The notes: generated from the sequence alone by a model not told the origin. DNA of 30,022 bases from Bacteroidales bacterium (GCA_030692905.1 JAUYBT010000159.1:1-30022); one strand, 5' to 3'. Numbered from the stretch's first letter, positions 7,809 to 16,732 are shown. Numbers and translations are program-made.

Positions 7809-7959
7809 TTAAAGACAAAAGAAAAAAAGTAAAAAGGCAAAATAAAAAGGCAAAAGTAATCCCCGAGGAATCCCCTCCTGGGAGAGTCTGCCCCGATTTA
7901 TCGGGGGGCAAGGGGTGGGTTAAAATGAGTTAAAAGACAAAAGTAAAAAGATAAAAGAT
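7809..7959. repeat. A-rich tandem motif with a GC-rich hairpin core, between nuoD and nuoH
   Basis: The gap holds no gene. Both edges are A-rich repeats of the type GGCAAAAGTAAAAAG (left about 7815-7857, right 7931-7955). The core (about 7860-7923) is GC-rich with CCCCTCCTGGGAG and a perfect CCCCGAT/ATCGGGG hairpin, ending in GGGGTGGG. The core layout resembles the element at 2108-2245, and the A-rich edge recurs at 15412-15555. It sits where nuoEFG would be in a canonical operon. I see no promoter box of the TAnnTTTG type in it. Confidence 0.55.
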
Positions 7960-9099
7960 ATGCTATTTGATATTGTTGATGTAAATTCTTCTCCTTCACT
8001 ATCAGACCCATGGTGGAAAGTCTTCTACGATTTTTCCTCTTTAACACACAAGATCGACTCAAGTCTTCACAATGCCATGTCTCAGTTCTGGACTACAATT
8101 GCTGAAATGCTGATCATCGGGGTTTTAATCCTGTTGTTTTATGCACTCATTGGTTTGTTCCTTGTATATGCAGAACGAAAAGTTTGTGCTTTTATGCAGA
8201 ACAGGCTCGGTCCAAACAGGGTAGGACCTTTTGGAATTTTCCAGACAATTGCGGACCTTTTCAAACTGCTTTTTAAAGAGTTGATCCCTATAAAGAACGC
8301 TGATAGCTTTCTTTTTAACCTGGCTCCTTTCATTGTTATCATAGCATCATTCATGGCAATTGCTGCAATTCCTTTTGCAAAGGGTCTGCACGCCATTGAT
8401 CTGAACATCGGAGTTTTATATGTGATAGCAGTATCGGCAATGGGTGTTATCGGAGTATTGCTTGCGGGATGGTCGAGCAATAATAAGTATTCGCTGATAG
8501 GTGCAATGAGAAGCGGGGCTCAGATTGTAAGCTATGAATTATCTGTAGGTCTTTCAATTATTACCATAGTGATTCTTGCCGGTTCAATGCAACTTTCAGA
8601 AATTGTTGAAGCTCAAAGAACAGGTTGGTTTATCTTTAAAGGTCATATTCCCGCCTTCATTGCATTCATAGTATTTCTTGTTTCCAGTACTGCGGAGACC
8701 AACCGCGGACCATTCGATCTGGCAGAAGCAGAATCGGAGCTTACAGCAGGATATCACACTGAATATTCCGGGATAAAATTCGCATTCTTTTTCCTCGCTG
8801 AATATATCAACATGTTTATTGTGGCATCAATAGCTGCAACAGTATTTCTCGGAGGGTGGATGCCTTTTAATGTTGGTCACTGGGATGGTTTTAATCATGT
8901 CATGGATTTCGTACCTCCATTTGTATGGTATATAGGAAAAACATTCTTTGTAATCTTCATAATGATGTGGTTCAAATGGACATTCCCACGTTTGAGGATT
9001 GACCAGCTTCTTACGCTTGAGTGGAAATATTTATTACCGATTAATCTTGTTAATGTACTGATTATGGCCTTTTTAGTTCTTATGGGCTGGCATTTTTAA
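7960..9099 (+). CDS. nuoH: NADH-quinone oxidoreductase subunit H
   Basis: A 379-residue multi-helix membrane subunit that closes the quinone chamber and links it to the proton-pumping arm. Diagnostic segments are ERKVCAFMQNRLGPNRVGPFG (about 71-91) and the acidic loop SSTAETNRGPFDLAEAESEL followed by AGYHTEYSGIKFAFFFLAEY. About eight helices are apparent. The N-terminus has about 40 extra residues (SLSDPWWKVFYDF) before the first long helix; a shorter product could start at Met40 (MSQFWTTIAEML), but the upstream residues look like a plausible amphipathic helix, so I keep the ATG at 7960. The A-rich leader just upstream is nearly identical to that of the small gene at 15556. Confidence 0.95.
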   Translation: MLFDIVDVNSSPSLSDPWWKVFYDFSSLTHKIDSSLHNAMSQFWTTIAEMLIIGVLILLFYALIGLFLVYAERKVCAFMQNRLGPNRVGPFGIFQTIADLFKLLFKELIPIKNADSFLFNLAPFIVIIASFMAIAAIPFAKGLHAIDLNIGVLYVIAVSAMGVIGVLLAGWSSNNKYSLIGAMRSGAQIVSYELSVGLSIITIVILAGSMQLSEIVEAQRTGWFIFKGHIPAFIAFIVFLVSSTAETNRGPFDLAEAESELTAGYHTEYSGIKFAFFFLAEYINMFIVASIAATVFLGGWMPFNVGHWDGFNHVMDFVPPFVWYIGKTFFVIFIMMWFKWTFPRLRIDQLLTLEWKYLLPINLVNVLIMAFLVLMGWHF

Positions 9100-9129
9100 T
9101 AGTTAATAATTATAAATATATATCTCGGG

Positions 9130-9609
9130 ATGAGAAGTATAATAGATTATCTGAAGGAAATAATACTTGGCGTTTGGTCGCTGTTAAAAGGGATGAAAGT
9201 AACAGGATCATACTTTTTCAGACCAGGTACCATTATTACTCAAAAATATCCGAACAACCGGAAAGATCTTGTTATGTTCGACCGTTTCAAAGGTGAAGTG
9301 GTAATGCCTCATAATGAAAAGAATGAACATAAATGCACCGGTTGTGGAATTTGTGAAATTAATTGCCCTAACGGATCAATTGAAATAATTTCAAAATCGA
9401 TTCTTACAGAAGATGGCAAAAAGAAGAGGGCAATAGATAAACATATTTACAGGTTAAGTATGTGCACTTTCTGTGCATTATGTGTAAAAACCTGTCCCTC
9501 GAATGCACTTGCTTTTTCTCAGGAATTTGAGCATGCAGTATTTAACAGGGCCCTTTTAATCAAAACTTTAAATAAACCAGGTTCCCAATTAATGAAAGGA
9601 GTTGAGTGA
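9130..9609 (+). CDS. nuoI: NADH-quinone oxidoreductase subunit I (2x 4Fe-4S)
   Basis: A 159-residue ferredoxin-like subunit that carries clusters N6a and N6b and feeds electrons to N2 in NuoB. Two complete 4Fe-4S motifs are visible: C69-x2-C72-x2-C75-x3-C79 (CTGCGICEINCP) and C112-x2-C115-x2-C118-x3-C122 (CTFCALCVKTCP). The N-terminal amphipathic helix (about 1-25) is typical. With no NuoEFG module in this operon, NuoI is the likely entry point for electrons from a ferredoxin-like donor. The stop TGA shares one base with the nuoJ start. Confidence 0.95.
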   Translation: MRSIIDYLKEIILGVWSLLKGMKVTGSYFFRPGTIITQKYPNNRKDLVMFDRFKGEVVMPHNEKNEHKCTGCGICEINCPNGSIEIISKSILTEDGKKKRAIDKHIYRLSMCTFCALCVKTCPSNALAFSQEFEHAVFNRALLIKTLNKPGSQLMKGVE

Positions 9610-10151
9610 TGGCCTCTAATCAGATAATGTTTATTCTTTTTGCAGCAATGATAATAGTCTTTTCAGTGCTGACAGTTACAAGCCGTAAAATATTACGGGC
9701 TGCAGTATATCTCCTTTTCGTACTGGTATCGACATCCGGACTTTATTTCATGCTAAATTACCAGTTTCTTGCTGCTGTTCAGCTCACTCTTTACGCAGGA
9801 GGTATCGTTGTGCTGATCATTTTTTCAATACTCTTAACAAGCCATATCAGCCAGAAGTTTGAATCTTCCGGTTGGAAAAAGAATGTATTTTCAGCAATTG
9901 CGGCAATAACTGGTGCTATTCTGTCGATAATAACTATCCTCGATTACAAATTTTCAGCAACTACCGAAGCTGCTAAAGAGGTTGATATGAGGTTAATAGG
10001 GAAAAGTCTGTTATCGGTTGATTATGATGGATACGTACTCCCGTTTGAGGTAATATCAGTTTTACTTCTTGCAACAATGGTTGCCGCTATAGTGATTGCA
10101 AAAAAAAGTGGTCCCGCAAAGACCCAGTCACCAACTTTAAATCAGGAATAA
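9609..10151 (+). CDS. nuoJ: NADH-quinone oxidoreductase subunit J
   Basis: A 180-residue membrane subunit with five predicted helices (about 5-23, 28-46, 52-75, 92-110, 140-162). The conserved third helix reads YQFLAAVQLTLYAGGIVVLIIFSIL; its glycine pair gives the pi-bulge region important for coupling. I place the start at ATG 9609, which overlaps the nuoI stop as TGATG and gives MASNQIMF. A GTG three bases earlier would add one Met. Only one base separates it from nuoK. This tight packing indicates one transcript and coupled translation. Confidence 0.93.
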   Translation: MASNQIMFILFAAMIIVFSVLTVTSRKILRAAVYLLFVLVSTSGLYFMLNYQFLAAVQLTLYAGGIVVLIIFSILLTSHISQKFESSGWKKNVFSAIAAITGAILSIITILDYKFSATTEAAKEVDMRLIGKSLLSVDYDGYVLPFEVISVLLLATMVAAIVIAKKSGPAKTQSPTLNQE

Positions 10152-10152
10152 G

Positions 10153-10470
10153 ATGAACACAGGAATACCAATACAATACTTTTTAATTCTGGCCACGATA
10201 ATGTTTTTTACCGGGGTTTACGGTTTCCTCACACGCCGGAATCTGATAACAATACTTATGTCGGTAGAATTGATATTGAACTCAGTAAATATAAATTTTC
10301 TTGCCTTCAACCGGTATCTCTATCCGAATAAGCTGGAAGGAATGTTTTTCAGCCTGTTTGTAATTGCCGTGGCGGCAGCAGAAGTAGCCGTGGCAATCGC
10401 CATTATAATAAATATTTACAGACGGTTTACAACGATCAATGTTGAAGACGTTAATGAAATGAAATTCTGA
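10153..10470 (+). CDS. nuoK: NADH-quinone oxidoreductase subunit K
   Basis: A 105-residue subunit with three transmembrane helices, forming one of the proton channels next to NuoJ and NuoN. The two membrane glutamates essential in the family are present: Glu39 in LMSVELILNSVN and Glu77 in AVAAAEVAVAIAI. The length is exactly that of the family. It follows nuoJ after one base and precedes nuoL by 28 bp. Confidence 0.95.
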   Translation: MNTGIPIQYFLILATIMFFTGVYGFLTRRNLITILMSVELILNSVNINFLAFNRYLYPNKLEGMFFSLFVIAVAAAEVAVAIAIIINIYRRFTTINVEDVNEMKF

Positions 10471-10498
10471 TTATTACAACCATAAGGAAATTTTAAAT

Positions 10499-12418
10499 AT
10501 GATAAATTTCAGTTATACAATTTGGATTCTTCTGCTACCCTTTCTTATGTTTTTACTGTTGGGATTGGCAGGTCATAAGTATTTTCCAAAGCTCTCCGGT
10601 TTAATTGGAACCGGTGGACTGGCAGTAATTACAGTACTGTCATATATTACAGCTTTCAAATACTTTTTTACAAGTGAAAAGGTTGAAGGAGCATATCAGA
10701 AAATTACAGCCTTCAATATAACATGGCTTCAACTAACTGATAAACTGCATATTGACCTTGGAGTTCTTCTTGATCCAATTTCGGTAATGATGCTGGTTAT
10801 GATAACCACCGTTTCATTAATGGTTCACATCTACAGTCTGGGATACATGAAAGGTGAAAAAGGATTTGAGCGCTTTTTTGCGTTTCTGTCCCTTTTTAGT
10901 TTCTCGATGCTGGGTTTGGTACTTGCAACTAATATTTTCCAGATGTATATCTTCTGGGAACTGGTTGGTGTATCATCTTTCCTTCTGATAGGTTTTTATT
11001 ATCAGAAACCATCCGCAGTCAGAGCTTCAAAAAAAGCATTTATTGTTACCAGGTTTGCAGATCTGGGATTTCTCATAGGCATACTCATCTTATCATTTAA
11101 TACCAGGACTTTTGATTTTATAACCCTAACAGATCCGGCCGGAGCTGCTATTGCTCAGGGTGGTGGTATTGCATTCATGGGCTTATCAGTAATGACATGG
11201 TCGATGATCTTTGTGTTCATGGGAGGTGTTGGTAAATCAGCCATGTTCCCGTTCCATATCTGGCTTCCTGATGCAATGGAAGGTCCGACACCGGTTTCAG
11301 CTCTTATTCATGCTGCGACAATGGTTGTTGCAGGTGTTTATCTTGTTGCAAGAATGTTTCCTATTTATGCATTCTCAGCTCCTGCTGCCCTCGATGTTGT
11401 TGCATACGTCGGAGCTTTTTCGTCACTTTTTGCAGCAGTAATTGCCTGTACGCAAACCGATATAAAGAGGGTGCTGGCTTACTCAACAATGTCGCAGATC
11501 GGCTATATGATGCTTGCCCTCGGTGTTTCAGGTTATGGGGGACACGCAGGATTAGGTTATATGGCATCGATGTTTCATCTGTTTACACATGCTATGTTTA
11601 AGGCATTGCTCTTTCTGGGGGCCGGAGCAATAATACATGCAGTTCACACTAATTATATGACCGAAATGGGTGGACTTCGTAAATATCTGCCTATCACTCA
11701 TATGACATTCCTTATTGCTTGTCTTACAATTGCCGGTATTCCCCCGTTATCAGGGTTTTTCAGCAAGGATGAGATACTTGCTGCTGCATTCCACAACAAT
11801 AAACTTTTATTCGCTGTTGAATATGCCGTTGCCGGCCTGACAGCATTTTATATGTTCCGTCTCTATTTCAGCATTTTCTGGGGAAAAGATACTCACTACC
11901 ATCATACACCACATGAAGCTCCTGCAACAATGACAATTCCATTAATTGTTCTTGCTATCGGATCGGTGTTCACAGGATTAATTCCATTTAATGAACTGGT
12001 TACCTCTGACGGTAAGGTTTTCGAGACGGAGCTTGAACTGATAGTAGCTATACCTTCGGTACTGATTGGCTTACTTGGAATAGGAATTGCATTTGTAATG
12101 TACCGTAAGGAGAGTGAAATACCTGATAAGCTGGCTGCAACATTTAAGTACGGCTATAAATGGGCTTACAACAAGTTTTATATGGACGAATTGTACCTTT
12201 TTGTTACAAATAAGATCATCTTCAGATACATATCAGAACCGGTTGCATGGTTCGACCGGCACATTGTTGACGGCACTATGAATGCAATAGCCTCTGTCAC
12301 ACAAAATGTCTCTTTCAGGATAAGAGGTTTTCAATCCGGACAGTTACAGAAATATGCTTTTGTCTTTGTTACGGGAGCGATCATGCTTGCAATATTATTT
12401 ATTTACCTGTGGAAATAA
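10499..12418 (+). CDS. nuoL: NADH-quinone oxidoreductase subunit L (antiporter-like)
   Basis: The 639-residue distal antiporter-like subunit of complex I. The antiporter core is clear: FWELVGVSSFLLIGFYY (TM5 region with the key Glu, about residue 154), then MEGPTPVSALIHAATMVVAG (from about 259), followed by the FHLFTHAMFKALLFLGAGA segment (with the TM12 lysine) and IPPLSGFFSKDEIL. The C-terminal part (about 480-639) supplies the long lateral helix and final membrane anchor that clasp NuoM and NuoN. The length is normal for the family. Confidence 0.95.
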   Translation: MINFSYTIWILLLPFLMFLLLGLAGHKYFPKLSGLIGTGGLAVITVLSYITAFKYFFTSEKVEGAYQKITAFNITWLQLTDKLHIDLGVLLDPISVMMLVMITTVSLMVHIYSLGYMKGEKGFERFFAFLSLFSFSMLGLVLATNIFQMYIFWELVGVSSFLLIGFYYQKPSAVRASKKAFIVTRFADLGFLIGILILSFNTRTFDFITLTDPAGAAIAQGGGIAFMGLSVMTWSMIFVFMGGVGKSAMFPFHIWLPDAMEGPTPVSALIHAATMVVAGVYLVARMFPIYAFSAPAALDVVAYVGAFSSLFAAVIACTQTDIKRVLAYSTMSQIGYMMLALGVSGYGGHAGLGYMASMFHLFTHAMFKALLFLGAGAIIHAVHTNYMTEMGGLRKYLPITHMTFLIACLTIAGIPPLSGFFSKDEILAAAFHNNKLLFAVEYAVAGLTAFYMFRLYFSIFWGKDTHYHHTPHEAPATMTIPLIVLAIGSVFTGLIPFNELVTSDGKVFETELELIVAIPSVLIGLLGIGIAFVMYRKESEIPDKLAATFKYGYKWAYNKFYMDELYLFVTNKIIFRYISEPVAWFDRHIVDGTMNAIASVTQNVSFRIRGFQSGQLQKYAFVFVTGAIMLAILFIYLWK

Positions 12419-12446
12419 CTGATTACTAAGAAAAAGACTTTTCATT

Positions 12447-13952
12447 ATGGATATTTTAACCCTGTTTGTCGTAATTCCGGTCTTAACCATTACTGGTATC
12501 CTGTTTTTAAAAGACACCCGCCATGTTCGACTGGTATCGGCGTTTGGAATGGGTCTGCAATTATTATTAGCTGCAGTTCTTGTGTTCCTTTACCTATCTG
12601 CACGTCATGCAGGTAACACTGCAGAAATGTTATTTATTAAAGACTATTTATGGTTTAAAAGCCTTAACATTCATTACGCTGTTGGCGTTGATGGGATATC
12701 TGTTGCAATGATTGCTCTTACATCTCTTGTTCTTTTTGCCGGAATATTCGCTTCGTGGGAGATTGAGTATCTCAGAAAGGAATTTTTTATTTCACTTATT
12801 CTTCTTTCCTCCGGGGTCTTTGGATTTTTTATTTCGATCGATCTTTTTACTATGTTCCTGTTTTACGAGCTTGCAGTGATTCCTATGTATCTGTTAATTG
12901 GAATATGGGGCACCGGACCAAAAGAGTATTCAGCAATGAAACTGACACTGATGCTTATGGGTGGCTCAGCACTTCTGCTGGTTGGTTTGCTTGGAATATA
13001 TTTTAATTCGTCACCGGATGGAAATCTGCTTACATTTAACATTCTTGAGATTTCCAAAGTTGTCATTCCTTTACCAGCTCAGAGACTATTCTTCCCTCTG
13101 ACCTTTGTAGGATTTGGTGTTCTTGGTGCGTTGTTTCCTTTCCACACATGGTCACCTGACGGACATGCCTCTGCTCCTACTGCAGTATCGATGTTACATG
13201 CAGGTGTTCTGATGAAGCTCGGAGGATACGGTGCTTTCAGAGTAGCTATTTTTCTTATGCCTGAAGCCGCCAGCGAATTATCATGGATATTTATAATACT
13301 TACTTCTATAAGTGTCATTTACGGAGCTTTCGGAGCAATAGCACAGAAGGATCTTAAATATATCAATGCTTATTCCTCGGTAAGTCATTGCGGCCTTGTT
13401 CTTTTTGCAGTATTGATGATGAACAAGACAGCAATGGATGGAGCGATTTTACAGATGATCTCTCACGGTTTAATAACAGCTCTTTTCTTTGCTCTTATCG
13501 GGATGCTTTATGGCCGGACACACACCAGGATGATAAATGAGATGGGTGGATTGATGAAGGTTATTCCCTTTCTGTCTGTTTGTTATGTAATTGCCGGTCT
13601 GGCTTCACTGGGACTTCCCGGATTAAGTGGTTTCGTTGCTGAAATGACGATTTTCGTTGGTGCATTCCAGCATCCTGAACTCTTTTACCGGATTGTAACT
13701 ATTCTGGCTGTCTCATCTATAGTCATTACAGCGGTATATATTTTAAGAGTAGTTGCAATTCTATTACTTGGTCCCACAACAAATGAGCATTTTGACCATC
13801 TTACCGATGCAAAATGGTTTGAGAAGATATCAGTTGTTACTTTGATAGGGTCTGTTGCTGCAATCGGGCTGGCACCTTTCTGGCTATCAACTATGATTGG
13901 AACAAGTCTTCAACCCATTGTTGACAGGATTATTGCTCTTAACCCATTTTAG
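12447..13952 (+). CDS. nuoM: NADH-quinone oxidoreductase subunit M (antiporter-like)
   Basis: The 501-residue central antiporter-like subunit. Key residues are visible: Glu141 in FYELAVIPMYLLIG (TM5) and the TM7-TM8 stretch SPDGHASAPTAVSMLHAGV, which ends in LMKLGGYG with the channel lysine at about residue 257. SSVSHCGLVLFAV and LASLGLPGLSGFVAE are also typical. About 14 helices are expected. The gene lies 28 bp after nuoL and 37 bp before nuoN. Confidence 0.95.
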   Translation: MDILTLFVVIPVLTITGILFLKDTRHVRLVSAFGMGLQLLLAAVLVFLYLSARHAGNTAEMLFIKDYLWFKSLNIHYAVGVDGISVAMIALTSLVLFAGIFASWEIEYLRKEFFISLILLSSGVFGFFISIDLFTMFLFYELAVIPMYLLIGIWGTGPKEYSAMKLTLMLMGGSALLLVGLLGIYFNSSPDGNLLTFNILEISKVVIPLPAQRLFFPLTFVGFGVLGALFPFHTWSPDGHASAPTAVSMLHAGVLMKLGGYGAFRVAIFLMPEAASELSWIFIILTSISVIYGAFGAIAQKDLKYINAYSSVSHCGLVLFAVLMMNKTAMDGAILQMISHGLITALFFALIGMLYGRTHTRMINEMGGLMKVIPFLSVCYVIAGLASLGLPGLSGFVAEMTIFVGAFQHPELFYRIVTILAVSSIVITAVYILRVVAILLLGPTTNEHFDHLTDAKWFEKISVVTLIGSVAAIGLAPFWLSTMIGTSLQPIVDRIIALNPF

Positions 13953-13989
13953 ATTAATTATTTATAAATGTTTTGGATAATATAATAAT

Positions 13990-15411
13990 ATGAGCTTAGG
14001 AACCTTTTTAGTAATGCGGCATGAACTGCTGCTGATAGCTTCAGCTCTTTTAGTATTGATGGCTGAGATCTTCTGGAATCCTGATAAAAAGAGATATATA
14101 AGTCTTTTCTCAGTAATCCTGTTTGGAGTAATCACGATTGTCGGTTTCTTACCTTCACCTATTGGTTCTCTCTTTGGAGGTATGTATGAAACTTCCGGTA
14201 CCAGATTGCTCATGAAGAATATCCTGAATATAGGAGCATTATTAGTTTTTATTCAGTCTGTTACCTGGCTTAAAAAGGAAGAGAATTCTGAAAAAATCAG
14301 CGAATATTTTATTCTCCTGATATCGACACTTGCTGGTATGAACTTCATGATTTCAGCAGGGCATTTTTTAATGTTCTATATAGGAATTGAACTTGCTACA
14401 ATTCCTATAGCTGCACTGGCTGCGTTTGACCGCTATAAAAACAAATCTGCTGAAGCAGGTATTAAACTCATTTTATCATCAGCTTTGTCATCAGGTATAC
14501 TTCTTTACGGATTATCTTTAATATATGGAACCACAGGTACATTTTATTTCAATGAAGTTGCGGCACTTTTCGGTAATAATAATCTTCAGATACTTGGATT
14601 CATCTTTTTCTTTGCGGGAATGGCATTTAAAATATCTATCGTTCCCTTCCATCTCTGGACGGCTGACGTTTATGAAGGCTCACCTGTTAACATAACATCA
14701 TATCTTTCAGTTATATCAAAGGGAGCTGCCGTATTTATTTTAATTATCATCCTTTTTACTGTATTTCCGGTCATAATAGCCACATGGCAGAAGACCATTT
14801 ATGTTACCGCAATACTAACCATGACAATAGGTAATCTTTTTGCCATCCGCCAACAGAATCTGAAGCGGTTTCTGGCGTTTTCATCAATTTCGCAGGCAGG
14901 TTATATTCTTCTCGGGTTTATTGGTGGAAATCAGCTGGGTATGGCTTCTGTAATTTATTATATCCTGGTATATATATTTTCAAATCTCGGAGCTTTCGGT
15001 GTGGTGATAGCTATTTCAAACGCAACAGGAAAGGAAAATATGGATGACTATAATGGCCTTTATCACACAAACCCGAAACTCAGCCTGATAATGACGCTTG
15101 CATTATTTTCTCTTGCGGGTATTCCTCCTGTAGCAGGGTTTTTCGGAAAATTCTTTTTATTCACAGCTGCTGCACAGAAAGGGTATTATCTTCTGGTGCT
15201 GATTGCAGTACTGAATACAATCATATCGTTATATTATTACCTTCTTGTTGTAAAGGCGATGTTCATAAACAAAGGCGAAACACCCATTGAAAAGTTCAGG
15301 AGTGACTTTCCAACACGCTTTGCGCTGGGTATCTGTGTTGCAGGTATTGTTGTTACCGGTTTTGCAAGTATCATCTTTGAGGTAATAAAGAATTTAAGTT
15401 TTGGGGTCTAA
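13990..15411 (+). CDS. nuoN: NADH-quinone oxidoreductase subunit N (antiporter-like)
   Basis: The 473-residue antiporter-like subunit nearest the quinone module. The TM5 motif FYIGIELATIPIAALAAF (Glu at about 136) and the TM7-TM8 stretch PFHLWTADVYEGSPVNITSY, which continues to LSVISKGAAVF with its channel lysine, are intact. The C-terminal FSLAGIPPVAGFFGKFFLF is diagnostic of the Mrp/Nuo antiporter fold. It is the last recognised nuo gene; a 144-bp repeat-bearing gap separates it from a small unknown gene on the same strand. Confidence 0.95.
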   Translation: MSLGTFLVMRHELLLIASALLVLMAEIFWNPDKKRYISLFSVILFGVITIVGFLPSPIGSLFGGMYETSGTRLLMKNILNIGALLVFIQSVTWLKKEENSEKISEYFILLISTLAGMNFMISAGHFLMFYIGIELATIPIAALAAFDRYKNKSAEAGIKLILSSALSSGILLYGLSLIYGTTGTFYFNEVAALFGNNNLQILGFIFFFAGMAFKISIVPFHLWTADVYEGSPVNITSYLSVISKGAAVFILIIILFTVFPVIIATWQKTIYVTAILTMTIGNLFAIRQQNLKRFLAFSSISQAGYILLGFIGGNQLGMASVIYYILVYIFSNLGAFGVVIAISNATGKENMDDYNGLYHTNPKLSLIMTLALFSLAGIPPVAGFFGKFFLFTAAAQKGYYLLVLIAVLNTIISLYYYLLVVKAMFINKGETPIEKFRSDFPTRFALGICVAGIVVTGFASIIFEVIKNLSFGV

Positions 15412-15555
15412 AAAAGGTTAAAGGCAAAAGTAAAAAGTAAAAAAACGTTCCGTGTTCCGACACTCGGCACCCGGTACAAAAACAACCCGGCACTTCAATC
15501 AAAGCAAAACGAGAACCGATCAAGACAAAAAACAAAAGTAAAAAGTAAAAAAGAT
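15412..15555. repeat. A-rich and GC-rich short tandem repeats after nuoN
   Basis: The gap contains no gene. It begins with GGCAAAAGTAAAAAGTAAAA, continues with a degenerate GC-rich tandem (units like GTTCCG, CGGCACCCGG, CCCGGCAC between about 15444 and 15497), and ends with ACAAAAGTAAAAAGTAAAA directly before the next start codon. The A-rich edges are the same motif as those flanking the element at 7809-7959. No promoter box or terminator hairpin is evident. Confidence 0.5.
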
Positions 15556-15909
15556 ATGGCTATAAATAATGCAAAACATATTGTAAGCGAGATAAATGGT
15601 GTTCGTTGTACGGTTATTGAGTCTGGTGCTACACTCGAACGTGTTGCTTTCCTCAGCGACCTTTTAGGGTTCAACAACCTGGAAGTAAAAGAGATGCAGG
15701 AAATCTCAGATATACAGGGTGAGGAGGCAAAATATACGATTGGTGTTACAGATCTTATTTTCAATCCTGTTTTTGCTATTTATGAACGGCAACTAAAAAC
15801 CAGAGAGGGAACATTTGTGACTCCGGGTTACTGGAAACAGGAATGTGTTGAGTGCGACCCAAGATACTGGATCAGAAGAAGAGGTGCAAAGAAGACTATT
15901 GACGGTTAG
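15556..15909 (+). CDS. Conserved-looking small protein of unknown function
   Basis: A 117-residue soluble protein without signal peptide or membrane segment. I do not recognise the family. The N-terminal half looks alpha/beta (CTVIESGATLERVAFLSDLL, then FNNLEVKEMQEI). The C-terminal half has YTIGVTDLIFNPVFAIYERQL, then FVTPGYWKQECVECDPRYWI and a basic end RRRGAKK. The C-x2-C pair is too little to call a zinc site. Reading-frame quality and length support a real gene. It follows nuoN on the same strand after a repeat-bearing gap, so it may be read from the nuo promoter, but a functional link to complex I is unproven. It converges with aroE. Confidence 0.7.
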   Translation: MAINNAKHIVSEINGVRCTVIESGATLERVAFLSDLLGFNNLEVKEMQEISDIQGEEAKYTIGVTDLIFNPVFAIYERQLKTREGTFVTPGYWKQECVECDPRYWIRRRGAKKTIDG

Positions 15910-15929
15910 ATAAATAGGAGGTAAAACAA

Positions 15930-16682
15930 TTAAAGACTATTATCATTCCAGATTTCCCATGCTCTTTCGGCCTGAGAATGGAGCATTTTTATTCCGCTTA
16001 TTGTTATGCATCCTTGTTCCTCTCCCATTTTAAGAAAAGCTGTACTTTCAGGATTATAAACAAGATCGAACAAAATATGTTTTTTGTTGAGAAGGCTGTA
16101 ATTTATATCCGGCTTACTTTCAATGTTGGGAAACATTCCAAGAGGCGTGGTATTGATTATCAGATCGGTGTTGTTAATCAGTCCTGAATTAATATCAGAA
16201 TAAGCAAGTATACCTGGCTTTTTGTTTCTTGAAATCCGGGTGACATTCAATCCGAACTTCTTGAGTACATGGCAAACAGCTCTGGAACTTCCTCCGGTAC
16301 CAAGAACGATTGCATTCCTGATATCCACGTTAAAATGAGGCAACAGAGAATCTCTGATACCTGTTACATCACTGTTAAAACCACACAATTTTATCAGTCC
16401 ACTCAATTTTTTAATTTTCAACACATTAACGGCGCCAATTTCATTAGCATCAGGTTCTATCTCATCTAAAAAACGGATTATTTCTGACTTATATGGTATT
16501 GTTACATTAAGGCCGCAAAGATCAGTTTCTTCAGCAATCAGTTTTTGAAGCAGGTTGAGATTTGTTACTGGATAGTTCTCGTAATGGCAATCGGTAATTT
16601 GCTCATTAAGAAATTTTTCAGCAAAATATTTTTTGGAGAAAGAATGCCCGAGAGGATATCCTATGAGGCCAAATTTTCTCAT
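15930..16682 (-). CDS. aroE: Shikimate dehydrogenase
   Basis: A 250-residue NADP-dependent enzyme that reduces 3-dehydroshikimate to shikimate in aromatic amino-acid synthesis. The shikimate-binding GHSFS (12-16), catalytic Lys65 in NVTIPYKSEI, Asn86 in AVNV and Asp105 in GFNSD are present. The Rossmann nucleotide loop is GTGGSSRAV (128-135 region), and NTTPLGM follows. It is slightly short for the family, as common in Bacteroidetes. It is the last gene of a three-gene minus-strand unit, 50 bp after the ComA-like gene. Confidence 0.95.
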   Translation of the reverse strand: MRKFGLIGYPLGHSFSKKYFAEKFLNEQITDCHYENYPVTNLNLLQKLIAEETDLCGLNVTIPYKSEIIRFLDEIEPDANEIGAVNVLKIKKLSGLIKLCGFNSDVTGIRDSLLPHFNVDIRNAIVLGTGGSSRAVCHVLKKFGLNVTRISRNKKPGILAYSDINSGLINNTDLIINTTPLGMFPNIESKPDINYSLLNKKHILFDLVYNPESTAFLKMGEEQGCITISGIKMLHSQAERAWEIWNDNSL

Positions 16683-16732
16683 TTTTCAGGGTTTGTTTGT
16701 GAGATAAAGAAACTGTAATAATATGATTATCC

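Noticed and set aside
5292..15411. Possible Mrp antiporter or membrane-bound hydrogenase operon instead of complex I
   Set aside because: NuoD lacks the hydrogenase nickel ligands, and NuoA, NuoC, NuoH, NuoJ and NuoK all match complex I signatures in canonical order.
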